The notes: a model not told the origin generated them from the letters alone. 64,000 nt of DNA from Colwellia sp. MB3u-41 (GCF_014076845.1 NZ_JACGUT010000047.1:248001-312000), one strand, 5' to 3'. Counted from the stretch's first letter, positions 34,701 through 44,400 are shown. Numbers and translations are program-made.

Positions 34701-36602
34701 GAGGTTTTGTACTATTTCAAGAGTGAACTTACCTTGACCGGTAAGCAACATCGAGAAGTCTAAAATCCAACAAGCTTCGCCACTTGAGGTTTTTACTAAA
34801 TAAGGGCTTTCACCAATAACACGCAAACCAAAGTTTTCGAGAATAGGTAAAATATCGGATAAGTGGATTGGGTCGCCAGTATGAAATAATTTTAATTTTA
34901 CGTGACGGCTATCTGCACTTTCCTCTTGGGGTTGATAAAATAGCATTTCAAGTGGGTTTTCAGCAGATATTGACTCAAGCTTTTCAATATCAACGATGGC
35001 TGTGCCTGGTAAAACTTCGTCTTTGTATGATTGCGGAAAACTGCAATATTTACGACTTAATGTTTTCCCTTTTGCCTCTCCTTTGTGAGAGTTAAGCGAT
35101 GCTGCGAGTTTGTCATCCCAGCTTCTTGCCGCTTCATTTAAATTCTTTTCAATTTGTTTCACGTTGATATCTGCTTTAGTTGATTTAACACGTACAATAT
35201 AATGAGTACGTGCTTGTGCTGATTCAGAAAAGTAAGTGGTAAACTCTACTTCTTGATCGCTACCAAATGCTTCTTTCAATAATTTTTGAGTATTAACACG
35301 AAGTTCCGTGTTGTAACGCTCTCTTGGCACATAAACCATACAAGAATAAAAACGATCAAAGGCATCACGACGCACAAATAACCCAGAGTAATCTCGTTCT
35401 TGCATTTGAAAAATGCCTAAAACATTTTTCAATAACTCGACAGTGCTACTTTGTAATATTTCATCACGTGGATACGTTTCTAAAATATTAATTAAGGCTT
35501 TGTAAGCATGTGTACCACGAGCAAAACCAGAGCTTTCACAAACGTTAGTCACTTTTGATTTTATTAACGGTAAATCCAAAGCACTATTAGTGTAATACGC
35601 AGAACCAAATAAGCCGACAAAGCGCTCTTCACCAATAACATTACCTTTATCATCAAAACGCTTTACCCCAATATAATCAAGGTGAGCAGGACGATGAACG
35701 CGCGAACGAGAGTTGGTCTTGGTTAAAATTAAAGGGTTAACACCTAATGCGAGTTCACGAGCTGAGCTTGATAAAGTTGAAATTAGACGTTCAACGGTTC
35801 CATCAGAGCGCTTCATTAGTCCTAAACTTGATTCAACATTGGCAGATAATGCTTTGTCACCCGTTAAGGTTTTTACATCATATGAACGGTAGCCTAACAA
35901 GGTGAAGTTATCGTTTAGCATCCATTTTAAAAATTCTAGTGCGTCATCATGTTCATTAATTGAACAAGGTAATTTTGCTTCAGTGGTTTCAGTGATCAAT
36001 TCGCCTAAACGTGTTCGCATCGCTTGCCAATCATCAACGGTTATCGCGATATCATCAACAACTGAATGAATTTCTTTGGCAATTTTATCTAGTACTTTTT
36101 GATCCGTTTGGCGATCGACTTCAATAAAAAAGACAGATTCAACAGATGATGATTTTAATGACTTATTAGCAGCGGCAGCAAACTGGGTAATTTGGTTATT
36201 CTTGTCACGTATAATATTTATTGGACTGTTTAACATTAAATGTGGGGATAAACCTAAACGGTTGAGCGCAATTCGTAAAGAATCGACGAGAAAAGGCATA
36301 TCTTTAATAATAACTTCAATGATTGTATGACTTGATTTCCAACCATGCTTTGAAACTTGAGGATTAAAAACGTTAACCACTGGGTTATTGTCTTGGTGGT
36401 CATTTAACGAATTCCATAAACTTAACGTTGCGCCATACATATCACTATCGTTGCGATATTCTAAGTCAAGCGTGGAAATATTACTATAAAGGAGGTCTGC
36501 AAACTGCTCGACAAGCGGAGCCGTTTTAGCGGGTACTTTTTGCTGAATTAACTGTGCTACGTTCGAAAGTATCACTGAGGGTAAACCGTCTACTAACGTC
36601 AT
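31752..36602 (-). CDS. NAD-specific glutamate dehydrogenase, 180-kDa class
   Basis: 1616 residues, the normal size for GDH-180 enzymes (about 1600). N-terminal ACT-like segments (PFLVDSLRIALNRLGLSPHL) precede the catalytic core, where GGKVARGGLRWSDRQEDFRT, LGLVKAQQVKNTVIVPVGAK and GDMAGDVFGNGMLLS are diagnostic. The C-terminal helical domain follows. The enzyme oxidatively deaminates glutamate to 2-oxoglutarate with NAD+, a main route for amino-acid catabolism in marine heterotrophs. Monocistronic. Confidence 0.96.
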   Translation of the reverse strand: MTLVDGLPSVILSNVAQLIQQKVPAKTAPLVEQFADLLYSNISTLDLEYRNDSDMYGATLSLWNSLNDHQDNNPVVNVFNPQVSKHGWKSSHTIIEVIIKDMPFLVDSLRIALNRLGLSPHLMLNSPINIIRDKNNQITQFAAAANKSLKSSSVESVFFIEVDRQTDQKVLDKIAKEIHSVVDDIAITVDDWQAMRTRLGELITETTEAKLPCSINEHDDALEFLKWMLNDNFTLLGYRSYDVKTLTGDKALSANVESSLGLMKRSDGTVERLISTLSSSARELALGVNPLILTKTNSRSRVHRPAHLDYIGVKRFDDKGNVIGEERFVGLFGSAYYTNSALDLPLIKSKVTNVCESSGFARGTHAYKALINILETYPRDEILQSSTVELLKNVLGIFQMQERDYSGLFVRRDAFDRFYSCMVYVPRERYNTELRVNTQKLLKEAFGSDQEVEFTTYFSESAQARTHYIVRVKSTKADINVKQIEKNLNEAARSWDDKLAASLNSHKGEAKGKTLSRKYCSFPQSYKDEVLPGTAIVDIEKLESISAENPLEMLFYQPQEESADSRHVKLKLFHTGDPIHLSDILPILENFGLRVIGESPYLVKTSSGEACWILDFSMLLTGQGKFTLEIVQNLFQDAFAKVWAGDLEDDGFNRLILGAELGGREVSIIRAYARYERQIGGTFSQSYIEDTFARYPNIAELLIKFFNFRFDPTTKISEKALNKVSADIEKSLDNVANLDDDRIIRRFVEMISATIRTNYFQPHAVTGEKSYISFKILPRQISDVPLPIPEFEIFVYSPQLEGVHLRGGKVARGGLRWSDRQEDFRTEVLGLVKAQQVKNTVIVPVGAKGGFVCKQLPVNGSRQEIFEAGKECYRTFIRGLLDITDNIIDGIVVPPLNVVRLDEDDPYLVVAADKGTATFSDTANAISDEYNFWMGDAFASGGSVGYDHKAMGITAKGAWESVKRHFREMDIDCQSTDFTCIAIGDMAGDVFGNGMLLSKHIRLQAAFNHMNIFIDPNPDAASSYVERERLFNTPGCTWEDYNKALISEGGAIFSRHVKSIKLTPQIKKMLGTQKQSMSPLDLMQAILKMKVDLLWNGGIGTYVKSSKESHLDVGDRANDSLRINGNELQAKVVGEGGNLGFTQLGRVEFGLRGGRINTDAVDNAGGVDCSDNEVNIKILLNSLVQNGDLTVKQRNKLLYDMTDDVGEIVIEDCYRQTHSLSITAMRGVKQLKEQERFIHGLEKAGKLDRALEFIPTDDEISERLSKGQGFTRPELSVLLAYGKMVLKEDLVCPGITDNPYHDRLLLEAFPPQLQVKYQDQMQLHPLRAEIIATKLANNIGNDMGFNFVNRMHEETGATIAEIANCYVMASEVFELSTIWNEITKLDNKISTSIQTEMLFQMRRTIRRATRWFLRHRNKALGIAETIEFYRPTFINLASNLDQLLVKAEVEQLKRVETDLVTTGVPENIARRISQLSSLFPVMDIADISVADGRSIELVAHLYFKLGVRLHLHWFLDQITGQPVANNWQALARASFREELDWQQRSLAQVVLRCNCSAEEPEIEVLLDQWIETNAQPLERWHQILADFRIGRTHEFAKFSVALRELMLLSLNCDPTK

Positions 36603-36910
36603 GCCGTTTTCCTTTTTGGATAAAACGCTGTTGTACTAATTGCTTCAAAATCTGATATCAACAACAATTAATGTGTAATTTGTATTATTTATTTTATAAA
36701 TTTTTATTATTGTCTAAAAGAATAGACTATATGTACGATTTTATTAAGAATTTTAGGCTATTGCGAGGAATATTTTACTATTTTTTGAGAATGATTGTTT
36801 CGAAGGAAGGATCTAAATTACTGAGAGTAAGTGTTTATTCACTTGTTATAAATAGAAAATGACCTTACGGCCATTTTCTTGTTTATTTATTCAAGAATAA
36901 CGATTTAAAT
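36603..36910. other. Intergenic region with hairpin
   Basis: 308 bp upstream of the dehydrogenase gene and downstream of the RND gene. GAAAATGACC...GGCCATTTTC at about 36856-36877 forms an imperfect hairpin that may end the RND transcript. A short + strand ORF here has no support. Confidence 0.45.
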
Positions 36911-39220
36911 TTATTTTTTATTAGGCCATAAAAAAGCGGCTATAGCTGGTAAGACCAGCACTGCAGCAATCATATTCACCAAAAACATGAACGTTAATAA
37001 TATTCCCATATCAACTTGAAATTTCAAATCAGACCAAAACCACGTTGACACACCAATAGCTAATGTAACGCCCGTGATCAAAACTGCACTGCCTCGTTCT
37101 TTTAACGCTAATAAATAAGCTTCTTGAACTTGATAGCCTTCACGTAACTTTATACTCATTGTTGACAGAATATAAATACCATAATCAACACCAATACCTA
37201 CACCTAAAGCAATAACCGGTAAAGTAGAAACCGTTAAGCCAATATCAAGTGCGGTCATTAACCATTGCGCTAACGTTGACACGACGTAAAGTGGCACGAT
37301 AACAACAATCGTGGCACGAATACTTCTAAAACTAATAAAACACAGTAAAGTAACCGCTCCATAAACATAGAGCATCATTGGTGTTTGTGCTTCGGCAACC
37401 GCTTCATTTGTCGCGGCCATCACACCTACAGGTCCGGATGCGAGTTTAAACTTGACTTCATCTGTAGACAATGACTTGGCCACAACTTTAACTTTATCAA
37501 CGACGCGATTAATGGTTTCAGCTTTGTGGTCTTCTAAAAACAAGATAACGGGCATAACACTGCAGTCGTTATTTAATAAACCACTTGATGACGGTATCCG
37601 CGCGATAGATTGCACTAAGGTTTGTTGGTTACGTGATAAAACACGCCACTTAGCATTACCTTCATTATAACCAGCATTAACAATTTTAGCGACTGACGCT
37701 AAGCTAATTGCCGATTGAACACCAACCGTGTTTTCCATCTGCCACTGAAAATCATCAATTAAATTCATTGTCTCATGATACGTACACGAATCGGCAGGGC
37801 TTTCTACGATGACTGACATATAATCAACACTAATAGCATAACGGTCAGTAATTAAGAAAGTATCTTGGTTGTAGCGCGAATTTTCGTGTAATGATGGCGC
37901 TCCCGCATGCAATTCTCCAATTTTCATGTCTTGAGAATAATAATAGCCAGCCACATATAAAATAGCGGTAATAACAAGGATTATTGTTGCAATACGTTTA
38001 GTGGCAAATGAAGACATTACATCCCAAATGGTGACTTTATTCTTGTCTTGCGTTATTGGCTCGACTTTAGGTACATGAATAAAAGAGACAAGTAACGGCA
38101 ATAAAATTAGATTAGTCAAAATAATCATCGCCACACCTAAAGATGCAGTAATGGCCAGTTCGCGAATAATACCAATATCAATTGAAAGCAGCGTTAAGAA
38201 ACCTACTGTGTCAGAAAGCAAAGCAACGCCGCCTGGGATCAATAATAAACGAAAACTCATTTGAGCAGCTTCTTTAGAGGTTGCCCCTTTTGTGACCTGT
38301 TTTGAAACCGAGTTAATCATTTGTACACCATGGCTAACACCAATGGCAAACACTAAGAATGGCACCAGAATAGACATTGGATCTAAGCCAAAACCCAGTG
38401 TTGATAACATACCTAACTGCCATACAACGGCAACAAGAGAACATGCAATAGGTAAAAGAGTCAGTTTAATAGAGCGACAGAACCAGAAAACCATCAAAGT
38501 GGTGATGACAATAGCAATAGCAAAAAAAGCAACAACTCCTTTTGCGCCTTCTGCAACATCGCCCACCATTTTACTAAAACCAATGATATGAATGCTGATA
38601 TTATCTTTTTCAAATTGTCCTCTAATTTGCTGTTCAAGTTGCTCAGCAATAACGAGTGTATCCAATCGTTCACCCGTTTGTGGGTCAGTGTCCATTAATG
38701 AAGCTTTTACCATGGCACAACTGTAATCGTCAGCAACAATACTGCCAACAATGCCTGCTTTTTCGATATTTGACTTAACAATGGCTAAACCTTGCGAGTC
38801 AGGCTGAAAATTAGCGGGGATCACTGGACCTCCGGCAAATCCATCTTCAACTATTTCAACAAAACGTGTACTCGGTGAATACAGTGATTTTACTTGAATA
38901 CGATCAACACCAGGGATAAAAAATAATTGATCATGAACACCTTTTAAAGCACCAAAAAAAGGTTCATTAAATATATCTCCTTCTTTATCACAGACAGAGA
39001 TTAGAACATTATTGGCACCTCCAAAGTTTTCACGGTATTTTAAATAGGTTTTCATGTAAGTATGATTAAGGGGAATATGCTTTTCAAAAGCTGCATCAAG
39101 CTTTATTTGACTTGCTTGAAAAACAAGAAAAATACTCGCGAGTACGAAAGCCAGAAGCACAAGAACTCTTTTGCGGAACATCGTGGCTTCAATAACATTA
39201 ATAAGGGATTCAATTTTCAT
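36911..39220 (-). CDS. RND/MMPL family transporter (COG1033 type)
   Basis: 769 residues with two RND repeats. Each has a lone TM segment, a periplasmic domain and five clustered TM segments (TLMVFWFCRSIKLTLLPIAC, LVFAIGVSHGVQMINSV; IALGVGIGVDYGIYILSTM, VLITGVTLAIGVSTWFWSD). This half-size RND family (hopanoid, lipid and MMPL-like exporters) differs from AcrB-type drug pumps and needs no MFP adaptor. It is the last gene of the cluster DUF1302-DUF1329-YCF48-RND, suggesting export of a hydrophobic compound to the outer membrane. Confidence 0.88.
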   Translation of the reverse strand: MKIESLINVIEATMFRKRVLVLLAFVLASIFLVFQASQIKLDAAFEKHIPLNHTYMKTYLKYRENFGGANNVLISVCDKEGDIFNEPFFGALKGVHDQLFFIPGVDRIQVKSLYSPSTRFVEIVEDGFAGGPVIPANFQPDSQGLAIVKSNIEKAGIVGSIVADDYSCAMVKASLMDTDPQTGERLDTLVIAEQLEQQIRGQFEKDNISIHIIGFSKMVGDVAEGAKGVVAFFAIAIVITTLMVFWFCRSIKLTLLPIACSLVAVVWQLGMLSTLGFGLDPMSILVPFLVFAIGVSHGVQMINSVSKQVTKGATSKEAAQMSFRLLLIPGGVALLSDTVGFLTLLSIDIGIIRELAITASLGVAMIILTNLILLPLLVSFIHVPKVEPITQDKNKVTIWDVMSSFATKRIATIILVITAILYVAGYYYSQDMKIGELHAGAPSLHENSRYNQDTFLITDRYAISVDYMSVIVESPADSCTYHETMNLIDDFQWQMENTVGVQSAISLASVAKIVNAGYNEGNAKWRVLSRNQQTLVQSIARIPSSSGLLNNDCSVMPVILFLEDHKAETINRVVDKVKVVAKSLSTDEVKFKLASGPVGVMAATNEAVAEAQTPMMLYVYGAVTLLCFISFRSIRATIVVIVPLYVVSTLAQWLMTALDIGLTVSTLPVIALGVGIGVDYGIYILSTMSIKLREGYQVQEAYLLALKERGSAVLITGVTLAIGVSTWFWSDLKFQVDMGILLTFMFLVNMIAAVLVLPAIAAFLWPNKK

Positions 39221-39268
39221 TTAATTTACTTCATTTGGATTGACGGTAATAACAACAATTTTTTTACT

Positions 39269-40279
39269 TTACTTTAACTTCATCAGCGGAATGACTTTAA
39301 TACCCACTTCAGAAACTATCACAAGCTGGTTATTAAACCAAATACCACTAATAAGGGCTTTGCCGTCAGCTTGAATATTTAAAGAAAAACTCATTCCGTC
39401 ATCATCGCTCTTTAAAATAACGCCATTATTACCTAAAACATAAATGCTACCGTTATCACCAAGAAGGATTGAGTTTAGTAAAGCATTCGTTCCCGTAGGG
39501 ATCTGCTGCCAGGGTGAGCCACTTTCCAAACGGCGAAAAACGTTACCACGCAAACCAACCACTAATAAATTACCCTGTTGAGTACGAGCAATATCATTAA
39601 ATGACCCTTGATAAATTTTATCCTGTGGTTGCCATATTTGTGCAAAATCATCACTTTTGGCAATCAGCCCGACTTCGCCAACCATATAAAGGATAAGGCC
39701 ATCTTTAAAAATACTGTTGAAATGCGCAAGAATACTGCCTTGCTCATCTAAATAAGCTTCTTTATCGTGTTCCTTAAGATCTTCTAGATACTCTAAATCT
39801 TCAGGAAATAAAAATTCGCCGTGAAATTCAAAATTCCAAGTTAGACCGCCATCAGTAGTACGGTATAATTGCCCGTATGCACCTATAGCAATCCCCTGAT
39901 TTTTATCTTTAAATATTATATCAAGTAATGGTTTTTCTTTCTCTGGGAGGTGTTGCTGTATTTCCCAATTCTCTCCGCCATCACTGGAAAATAATATTGT
40001 CGCATCATGTCCAACAGCCCAACCGTGCTTTTCATCAACAAAATAGACAGCGGTTAATGTGGTGCGAACAGGTACGTTAGCTTGATGCCAAGTTACTGCA
40101 TCATCTGAAAGTAGAATATGGCCACGTTCACCTACAGCAACAATCTGCTTATCATTGATTTTGAAAATATCAAGCATAAGTGATTTACTGGCTAGAGGTG
40201 CTTGCATAGCAGGTAATTGCTGTGAAGAAGCGCTAAGGAAAAATAAGGTGCTAAAAAGGAAAGCCAACAAACGTTGCAT
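39269..40279 (-). CDS. YCF48-like exported beta-propeller protein
   Basis: 336 residues with a signal peptide (LLAFLFSTLFFLSASS). Repeated propeller blades carry the BNR/YCF48 pattern (GERGHILLSDDAVTWHQ, AVGHDATILFSSDGGENWE, AIGAYGQLYRTTDGGLTWN, VLGNNGVILKSDDDGMSF). YCF48 helps assemble photosystem II in plants; in non-phototrophs its relatives often sit beside RND transporters. The gene precedes the RND pump by 48 bp, so a periplasmic accessory role for the pump is likely. Confidence 0.85.
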   Translation of the reverse strand: MQRLLAFLFSTLFFLSASSQQLPAMQAPLASKSLMLDIFKINDKQIVAVGERGHILLSDDAVTWHQANVPVRTTLTAVYFVDEKHGWAVGHDATILFSSDGGENWEIQQHLPEKEKPLLDIIFKDKNQGIAIGAYGQLYRTTDGGLTWNFEFHGEFLFPEDLEYLEDLKEHDKEAYLDEQGSILAHFNSIFKDGLILYMVGEVGLIAKSDDFAQIWQPQDKIYQGSFNDIARTQQGNLLVVGLRGNVFRRLESGSPWQQIPTGTNALLNSILLGDNGSIYVLGNNGVILKSDDDGMSFSLNIQADGKALISGIWFNNQLVIVSEVGIKVIPLMKLK

Positions 40280-40365
40280 AAGAGAAGGTACTCATTGGTT
40301 AAAAATTAAGGTTTTTCTGTTGTTTCATCGTCGATGAAATTGTGAAATCATCATATTTCATAATG

Positions 40366-40395
40366 TATAACGGCTGACATTCGCCAGCCGTTATA
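40366..40395. repeat. Intercistronic hairpin between DUF1329 and YCF48-like genes
   Basis: TATAACGGCTG and CAGCCGTTATA form a perfect 11-bp stem with an 8-base loop. No T run follows on either strand. A second small palindrome (TTTCATCGTCGATGAAA) lies about 40 bp further along the transcript. Both could slow 3' decay and raise the upstream messages. Confidence 0.65.
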
Positions 40396-40413
40396 AGTTT
40401 TAGGCGCTAAATG

Positions 40414-41802
40414 CTATCTGCGCCCCTCACGTCGTAATGCAGAAGAAGTAAATGAAATATCTTCTAACTCTGCAGAAAAGTCATACATTTTAGCTTCATT
40501 ATCTAAGCCCATTGCTATATAGCGACGAGACTGTAAATCATGAAATACTTCAAGTGTAGACCATTGCGTCGGAACCTCGTAATAATTCAAACCATGTGCA
40601 ACACCAACACGGTACAGCTCATCACGGTTGTCGTAAATATCGGTAACCGCTATTTGCCAGCTATCTTCGTCAATAAAGAAAACACGTTTTTTGTAAGTAT
40701 GACGTGTATCTGATTTTAAGTTAGCTTCGACAACCCACACACGATGTTTTTCATAACGAACATGCTCGGGGTTAATATGACCTGGCTGTAAAATATCAGC
40801 ATATTTTAATTTGTCACTATGTAAACGATAGTCATTGTAAGGGATCAACAACTCTTGTTTCCCTTTTAGTGTCCAGTTATAGCGATTTGGCGCACCATTA
40901 AACATATCGAAATCATCAGTGGTACGCAAACCATCAGACGCTGTACCTGGCGTGTCATAGGCAACATTAGGTGCACGGCGAACACGACGTTGACCCGTGT
41001 TATATGTCCAAGCTTGGCGAGGTGTTTGTATTTGGTTCATTGTTTCATGAACTAATAATGCGGTACCCGCTAAACGTGCAGGCTCAGTAACTTTTTGCTT
41101 AAACTTAAACAAAATATTAGTTTCTTTAAGTTTCTCAGCTGAAGCTCCTTTAACACCGTAAGGGATTATTAACTGGTCATCAAAACCTAAATAAGTGTAA
41201 TCACCTGAAGCTGTTGGTGCGGCTTGACCGCCTTCACGTGAAAGAGATTCACCACGGTAACGTAAAATATGGTTCCAAATAGCTTCAAGACCATCTTTTG
41301 GTACAGGAAATGGAATACCAACAGCTGCATTCTCAATGCCGTTACCACCCTCAACTAATTCTGTACGCCCGGCGTTATCAATACTTGCTTGATAGACATG
41401 TTCAGGATAAGAAGCTGAACGCCTTGATTGATAGACATTCATTTTATAAGTATCAGGGTAAGTTTCAAAAAGCTTTACCTGGCCCGGTGTTAACATTGCT
41501 TTGTGTTCTGCAACATTAGCCGCAGTAATCGTATATTTTACTTTATCTGTGGAAAATGGATCGATGTGATGGTCACCCACGGTATATCCAGCAGGAACCG
41601 AAGTAATACCACCGCTCCATGAAGGAATAGAACCGTCTTTATTGCCAGCACGAACCGCGCCAATTGGCGTTAATTCTTTACTTAACTTAGCGACTTCTGT
41701 CGGTGAAACTTTAGCGAGAGTTGCCGTTGACACAATAGCCAAACTTACTGCAACTGAGGCTAATGTTAATTTTTTAAGTGAATTTTTTATAATATTGCTC
41801 AT
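40414..41802 (-). CDS. DUF1329 family exported protein (LolB-like)
   Basis: 462 residues with a signal peptide (LTLASVAVSLAIVSTATLA). VAKLSKELTPIGAVRAGNKDG, IPSWSGG, RRVRRAPNVAYDTP and the end segment LEDISF are typical of DUF1329. DUF1329 proteins are periplasmic and predicted to adopt a LolA/LolB-like lipid-binding half-barrel. It follows DUF1302 by 10 bp, its constant partner. A role in ferrying hydrophobic material between the RND pump and the outer-membrane barrel is inferred. Confidence 0.9.
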   Translation of the reverse strand: MSNIIKNSLKKLTLASVAVSLAIVSTATLAKVSPTEVAKLSKELTPIGAVRAGNKDGSIPSWSGGITSVPAGYTVGDHHIDPFSTDKVKYTITAANVAEHKAMLTPGQVKLFETYPDTYKMNVYQSRRSASYPEHVYQASIDNAGRTELVEGGNGIENAAVGIPFPVPKDGLEAIWNHILRYRGESLSREGGQAAPTASGDYTYLGFDDQLIIPYGVKGASAEKLKETNILFKFKQKVTEPARLAGTALLVHETMNQIQTPRQAWTYNTGQRRVRRAPNVAYDTPGTASDGLRTTDDFDMFNGAPNRYNWTLKGKQELLIPYNDYRLHSDKLKYADILQPGHINPEHVRYEKHRVWVVEANLKSDTRHTYKKRVFFIDEDSWQIAVTDIYDNRDELYRVGVAHGLNYYEVPTQWSTLEVFHDLQSRRYIAMGLDNEAKMYDFSAELEDISFTSSALRREGRR

Positions 41803-41812
41803 TAACTTAGCC

Positions 41813-43861
41813 TTATATTGAATATTTAATACTGAATGAAATGTAATCGCGGTCTTCCATTTTATTGGTTGTTCCTACGCCATCCCAAAAGCCGTTATAG
41901 CTTATATCTGCTGACCAGCGGCTTTGATAATTAAAGTTGATGCCTAAAGCTACTGACTTTCGTTCTTCAACGAAGAGGAATAATGGATCTGGTGTCGTCC
42001 CTTTCACATCATGTGAAAAAACCATACGTGGTGAAACGTTAATACCTGCAACCACGTTATTAAAGTCTAACTTGACAATTGCGCGGTACCCCCAAGCAAA
42101 TGCATCTGGAAATGGGTTAGTTTCGACACCGTCTTGCACAGCCAACTCTAAGCCTTCTTTACCTGCAATACCACCATTACGTGCAGTACCAGGACCATTC
42201 AGTCGTAATACATCTTGGTCAGGCATATCTTGAATATTAATGCCGCCCACTTCAAGTAATGTTGTTAATTGACTTGCACCAAATGAAGGACCCCAAAGGT
42301 GAGTTAGCGTTGTTTGTGCTTGAAGTGTATCAGATAAGACAAAACCATCTGCGTGCTCTCCCCCTTGGAATACTGGCATTTGAGAAATGCCATCAAGTTC
42401 GCTACGACCTTGGTCATTCGCTAATTGTTGTGGCATAGCTGCAAACAACAACTCAACATCATCGATTTGTAATGGTTCGTCTTGACGGAAAGTTACTTCA
42501 CCCGCTACTGAGGTAGTACCTAACACCGTATTAAAACTCATTGCGTAAACTTTAATATCTTCAACGTAGTCAAGCTCAACTCGTGAGAAAGCTTTTAAAT
42601 TAGTGTAGTTGTCTTCAGTAATAGGACCTGAAAGTAACATACCAATATCGTCACCAATTGCCGCGTCACTGAAGTCTGCAGTAACACCTGCAAATATTGG
42701 ACGACGGCTGTGGTAATTCATGTGGTAGAGGCTAATTTCGGTATCATTGAAATCGGGTAAAAACCACGATAAACGTAAACCGTATTGACCGCCATCTTCA
42801 GGCTCATTCTCAGCATCATCTTGACGTAGTGTCACTTTGGTTGGAAAGGCGCCTAAATAAGCACCACCAATACTTGCAGGAGGAACAGCACCTGCAGCAA
42901 TTGCTCCACTGAGGGTATTAAGACCTGAAATAAGGTAATCTAAATCGAGATCTGGGTTACTAGCGAAGCCTAATTGAACATTATTATATTGACCGCCATC
43001 ACCAGCAAAGTCATTGGTTGAGAAGTAACTACCAGGCGCTGGTAATACCGTTTTTTCCCAGTTGTACTGATAAAAAGCTTCAATATTGAAATTTTCAGAT
43101 ATACCTAATGATGCCCAAACAGCGCCAAAAGGAATAAAAGCTTCTTTTAATTCTGAACCAGGCGCACGAAGACGTGCAATATCAACAGGGTTTAGCTCAC
43201 TGATACCATGAGAAATTAAAGTACTTTCTCCCCAGCTAATAACTTGCTGACCTACGCGAATTGAAAGCGGCATATCGCCAACATAAAAATCACCATAAAC
43301 GAAGGCATCAAGCAACCTTACGTCACTACATAATTGATCACTCGCTTCACCGTCACGACAAGGATCGTTAGTTACCCCTGACAAAGGATTAGCCCATGCT
43401 CGGTCACTGTCACTCATTTCTAAGTCATAGAAGTACATACCACGAACAAACAATCCAAAATTTTCATAACGAACTTCAAGGTCATGTGAACCCTTGATTA
43501 TCTGAGAAAAGCTTTCGCCTGAATTATAATTGAGGTTAGCGTTATCACCATTTGTTGAGTAACCACCCTGTCCGTTCCATACAGTCCCAGTATCAGGCGT
43601 TGGATTTAATGATGGATGGTAACTACTGAAATCAAAACCATTATTAGGATTATTTGATTTTCCGACGTTATCGTTCCAATTGCGGTCTTCTACACGCCAA
43701 CTTTGGCCGTAACTAAATGTTGAATCAAAACTTACATCAAAGTTACCTAATGTAAAATTCTCTGCCTGTACGTGGTTTACTGTCGCTAAACAAACAAGTG
43801 CAGCGGTTATACTTGCAGCCAAAGGCTTCTTGTAAAACCTGTTGCGAGGGCTATATTTCAT
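41813..43861 (-). CDS. DUF1302 family outer-membrane protein
   Basis: 682 residues with a signal peptide (LAASITAALVCLATVNHVQA). Alternating aromatic strands and a terminal YISFSIKYSI (C-terminal hydrophobic strand) indicate an outer-membrane beta barrel. VGQQVISWGESTLISHGISE and NPVDIARLRAPGSELKEAF are DUF1302 hallmarks. First gene of the leftward cluster. The promoter should lie in 43862-44160. Function unproven; members are often linked to hydrocarbon or lipid metabolism. Confidence 0.9.
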   Translation of the reverse strand: MKYSPRNRFYKKPLAASITAALVCLATVNHVQAENFTLGNFDVSFDSTFSYGQSWRVEDRNWNDNVGKSNNPNNGFDFSSYHPSLNPTPDTGTVWNGQGGYSTNGDNANLNYNSGESFSQIIKGSHDLEVRYENFGLFVRGMYFYDLEMSDSDRAWANPLSGVTNDPCRDGEASDQLCSDVRLLDAFVYGDFYVGDMPLSIRVGQQVISWGESTLISHGISELNPVDIARLRAPGSELKEAFIPFGAVWASLGISENFNIEAFYQYNWEKTVLPAPGSYFSTNDFAGDGGQYNNVQLGFASNPDLDLDYLISGLNTLSGAIAAGAVPPASIGGAYLGAFPTKVTLRQDDAENEPEDGGQYGLRLSWFLPDFNDTEISLYHMNYHSRRPIFAGVTADFSDAAIGDDIGMLLSGPITEDNYTNLKAFSRVELDYVEDIKVYAMSFNTVLGTTSVAGEVTFRQDEPLQIDDVELLFAAMPQQLANDQGRSELDGISQMPVFQGGEHADGFVLSDTLQAQTTLTHLWGPSFGASQLTTLLEVGGINIQDMPDQDVLRLNGPGTARNGGIAGKEGLELAVQDGVETNPFPDAFAWGYRAIVKLDFNNVVAGINVSPRMVFSHDVKGTTPDPLFLFVEERKSVALGINFNYQSRWSADISYNGFWDGVGTTNKMEDRDYISFSIKYSI

Positions 43862-44184
43862 TTATTCTCTCCCCAGAGCGTGTAAATTATATTTTATTTT
43901 TATCATCGCTACTTACTATTTGAAATAAGTGGTCTAAAACAATAATTGCATCATTTTATCAATGGCGCAAGAGCTAAAAAAAATTGATAAGACCCTATGT
44001 TTTAATGACTTCTAATCAATAAAAGCCTAATCACACACTCTTGTTTAAAACAACCGTTTAAAACAAAAAATTCTTCATATAGTTTTCAACAAGTAGTGAC
44101 TTGTATTAAGTGTTACAGCGAAACTGACTAGATAGCTTCAAACACACTAGATGGTCCGACCACTGTTTAAAGCTAATACTCTAA
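43862..44184. other. Intergenic region upstream of DUF1302 cluster
   Basis: 323 bp that must hold the promoter of the four-gene cluster. No unambiguous promoter, operator or terminator was found. Confidence 0.45.
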
Positions 44185-44400
44185 CTATGTGATTTTAGTT
44201 AAAGACAAAAATTTATTATTTTTAGTTTCCATACAAAAACAGCCTTTAATTCCATTAGATAATAAATATTTTCTCATGTGCATTGCTGGAAATTGCACTC
44301 GCAGACCTTCAGTTGTTGTAACAACCATGTGCTGAGCTTTACCTTCATAATAGGGATAAAACTCAGCAGAAGTCATATTGATTAAAAAGTAATATTTCAT
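44185..44400 (-). CDS. DUF2835 family small protein
   Basis: 71 residues. KYYFLINMTSAEFYPYYEGK, VVTTTEGLRVQFPAMHMRKY and GIKGCFCMETKNNKF follow the DUF2835 pattern, in which a short conserved domain of unknown function is found in Gammaproteobacteria. It begins 7 bp after pepN and is probably co-transcribed with it. Confidence 0.8.
   Translation of the reverse strand: MKYYFLINMTSAEFYPYYEGKAQHMVVTTTEGLRVQFPAMHMRKYLLSNGIKGCFCMETKNNKFLSLTKIT

Noticed and set aside
36671-36862. Small + strand ORF between the dehydrogenase and RND genes
   Set aside because: No ribosome site, biased Leu/Tyr/Phe composition, and it overlaps a hairpin.
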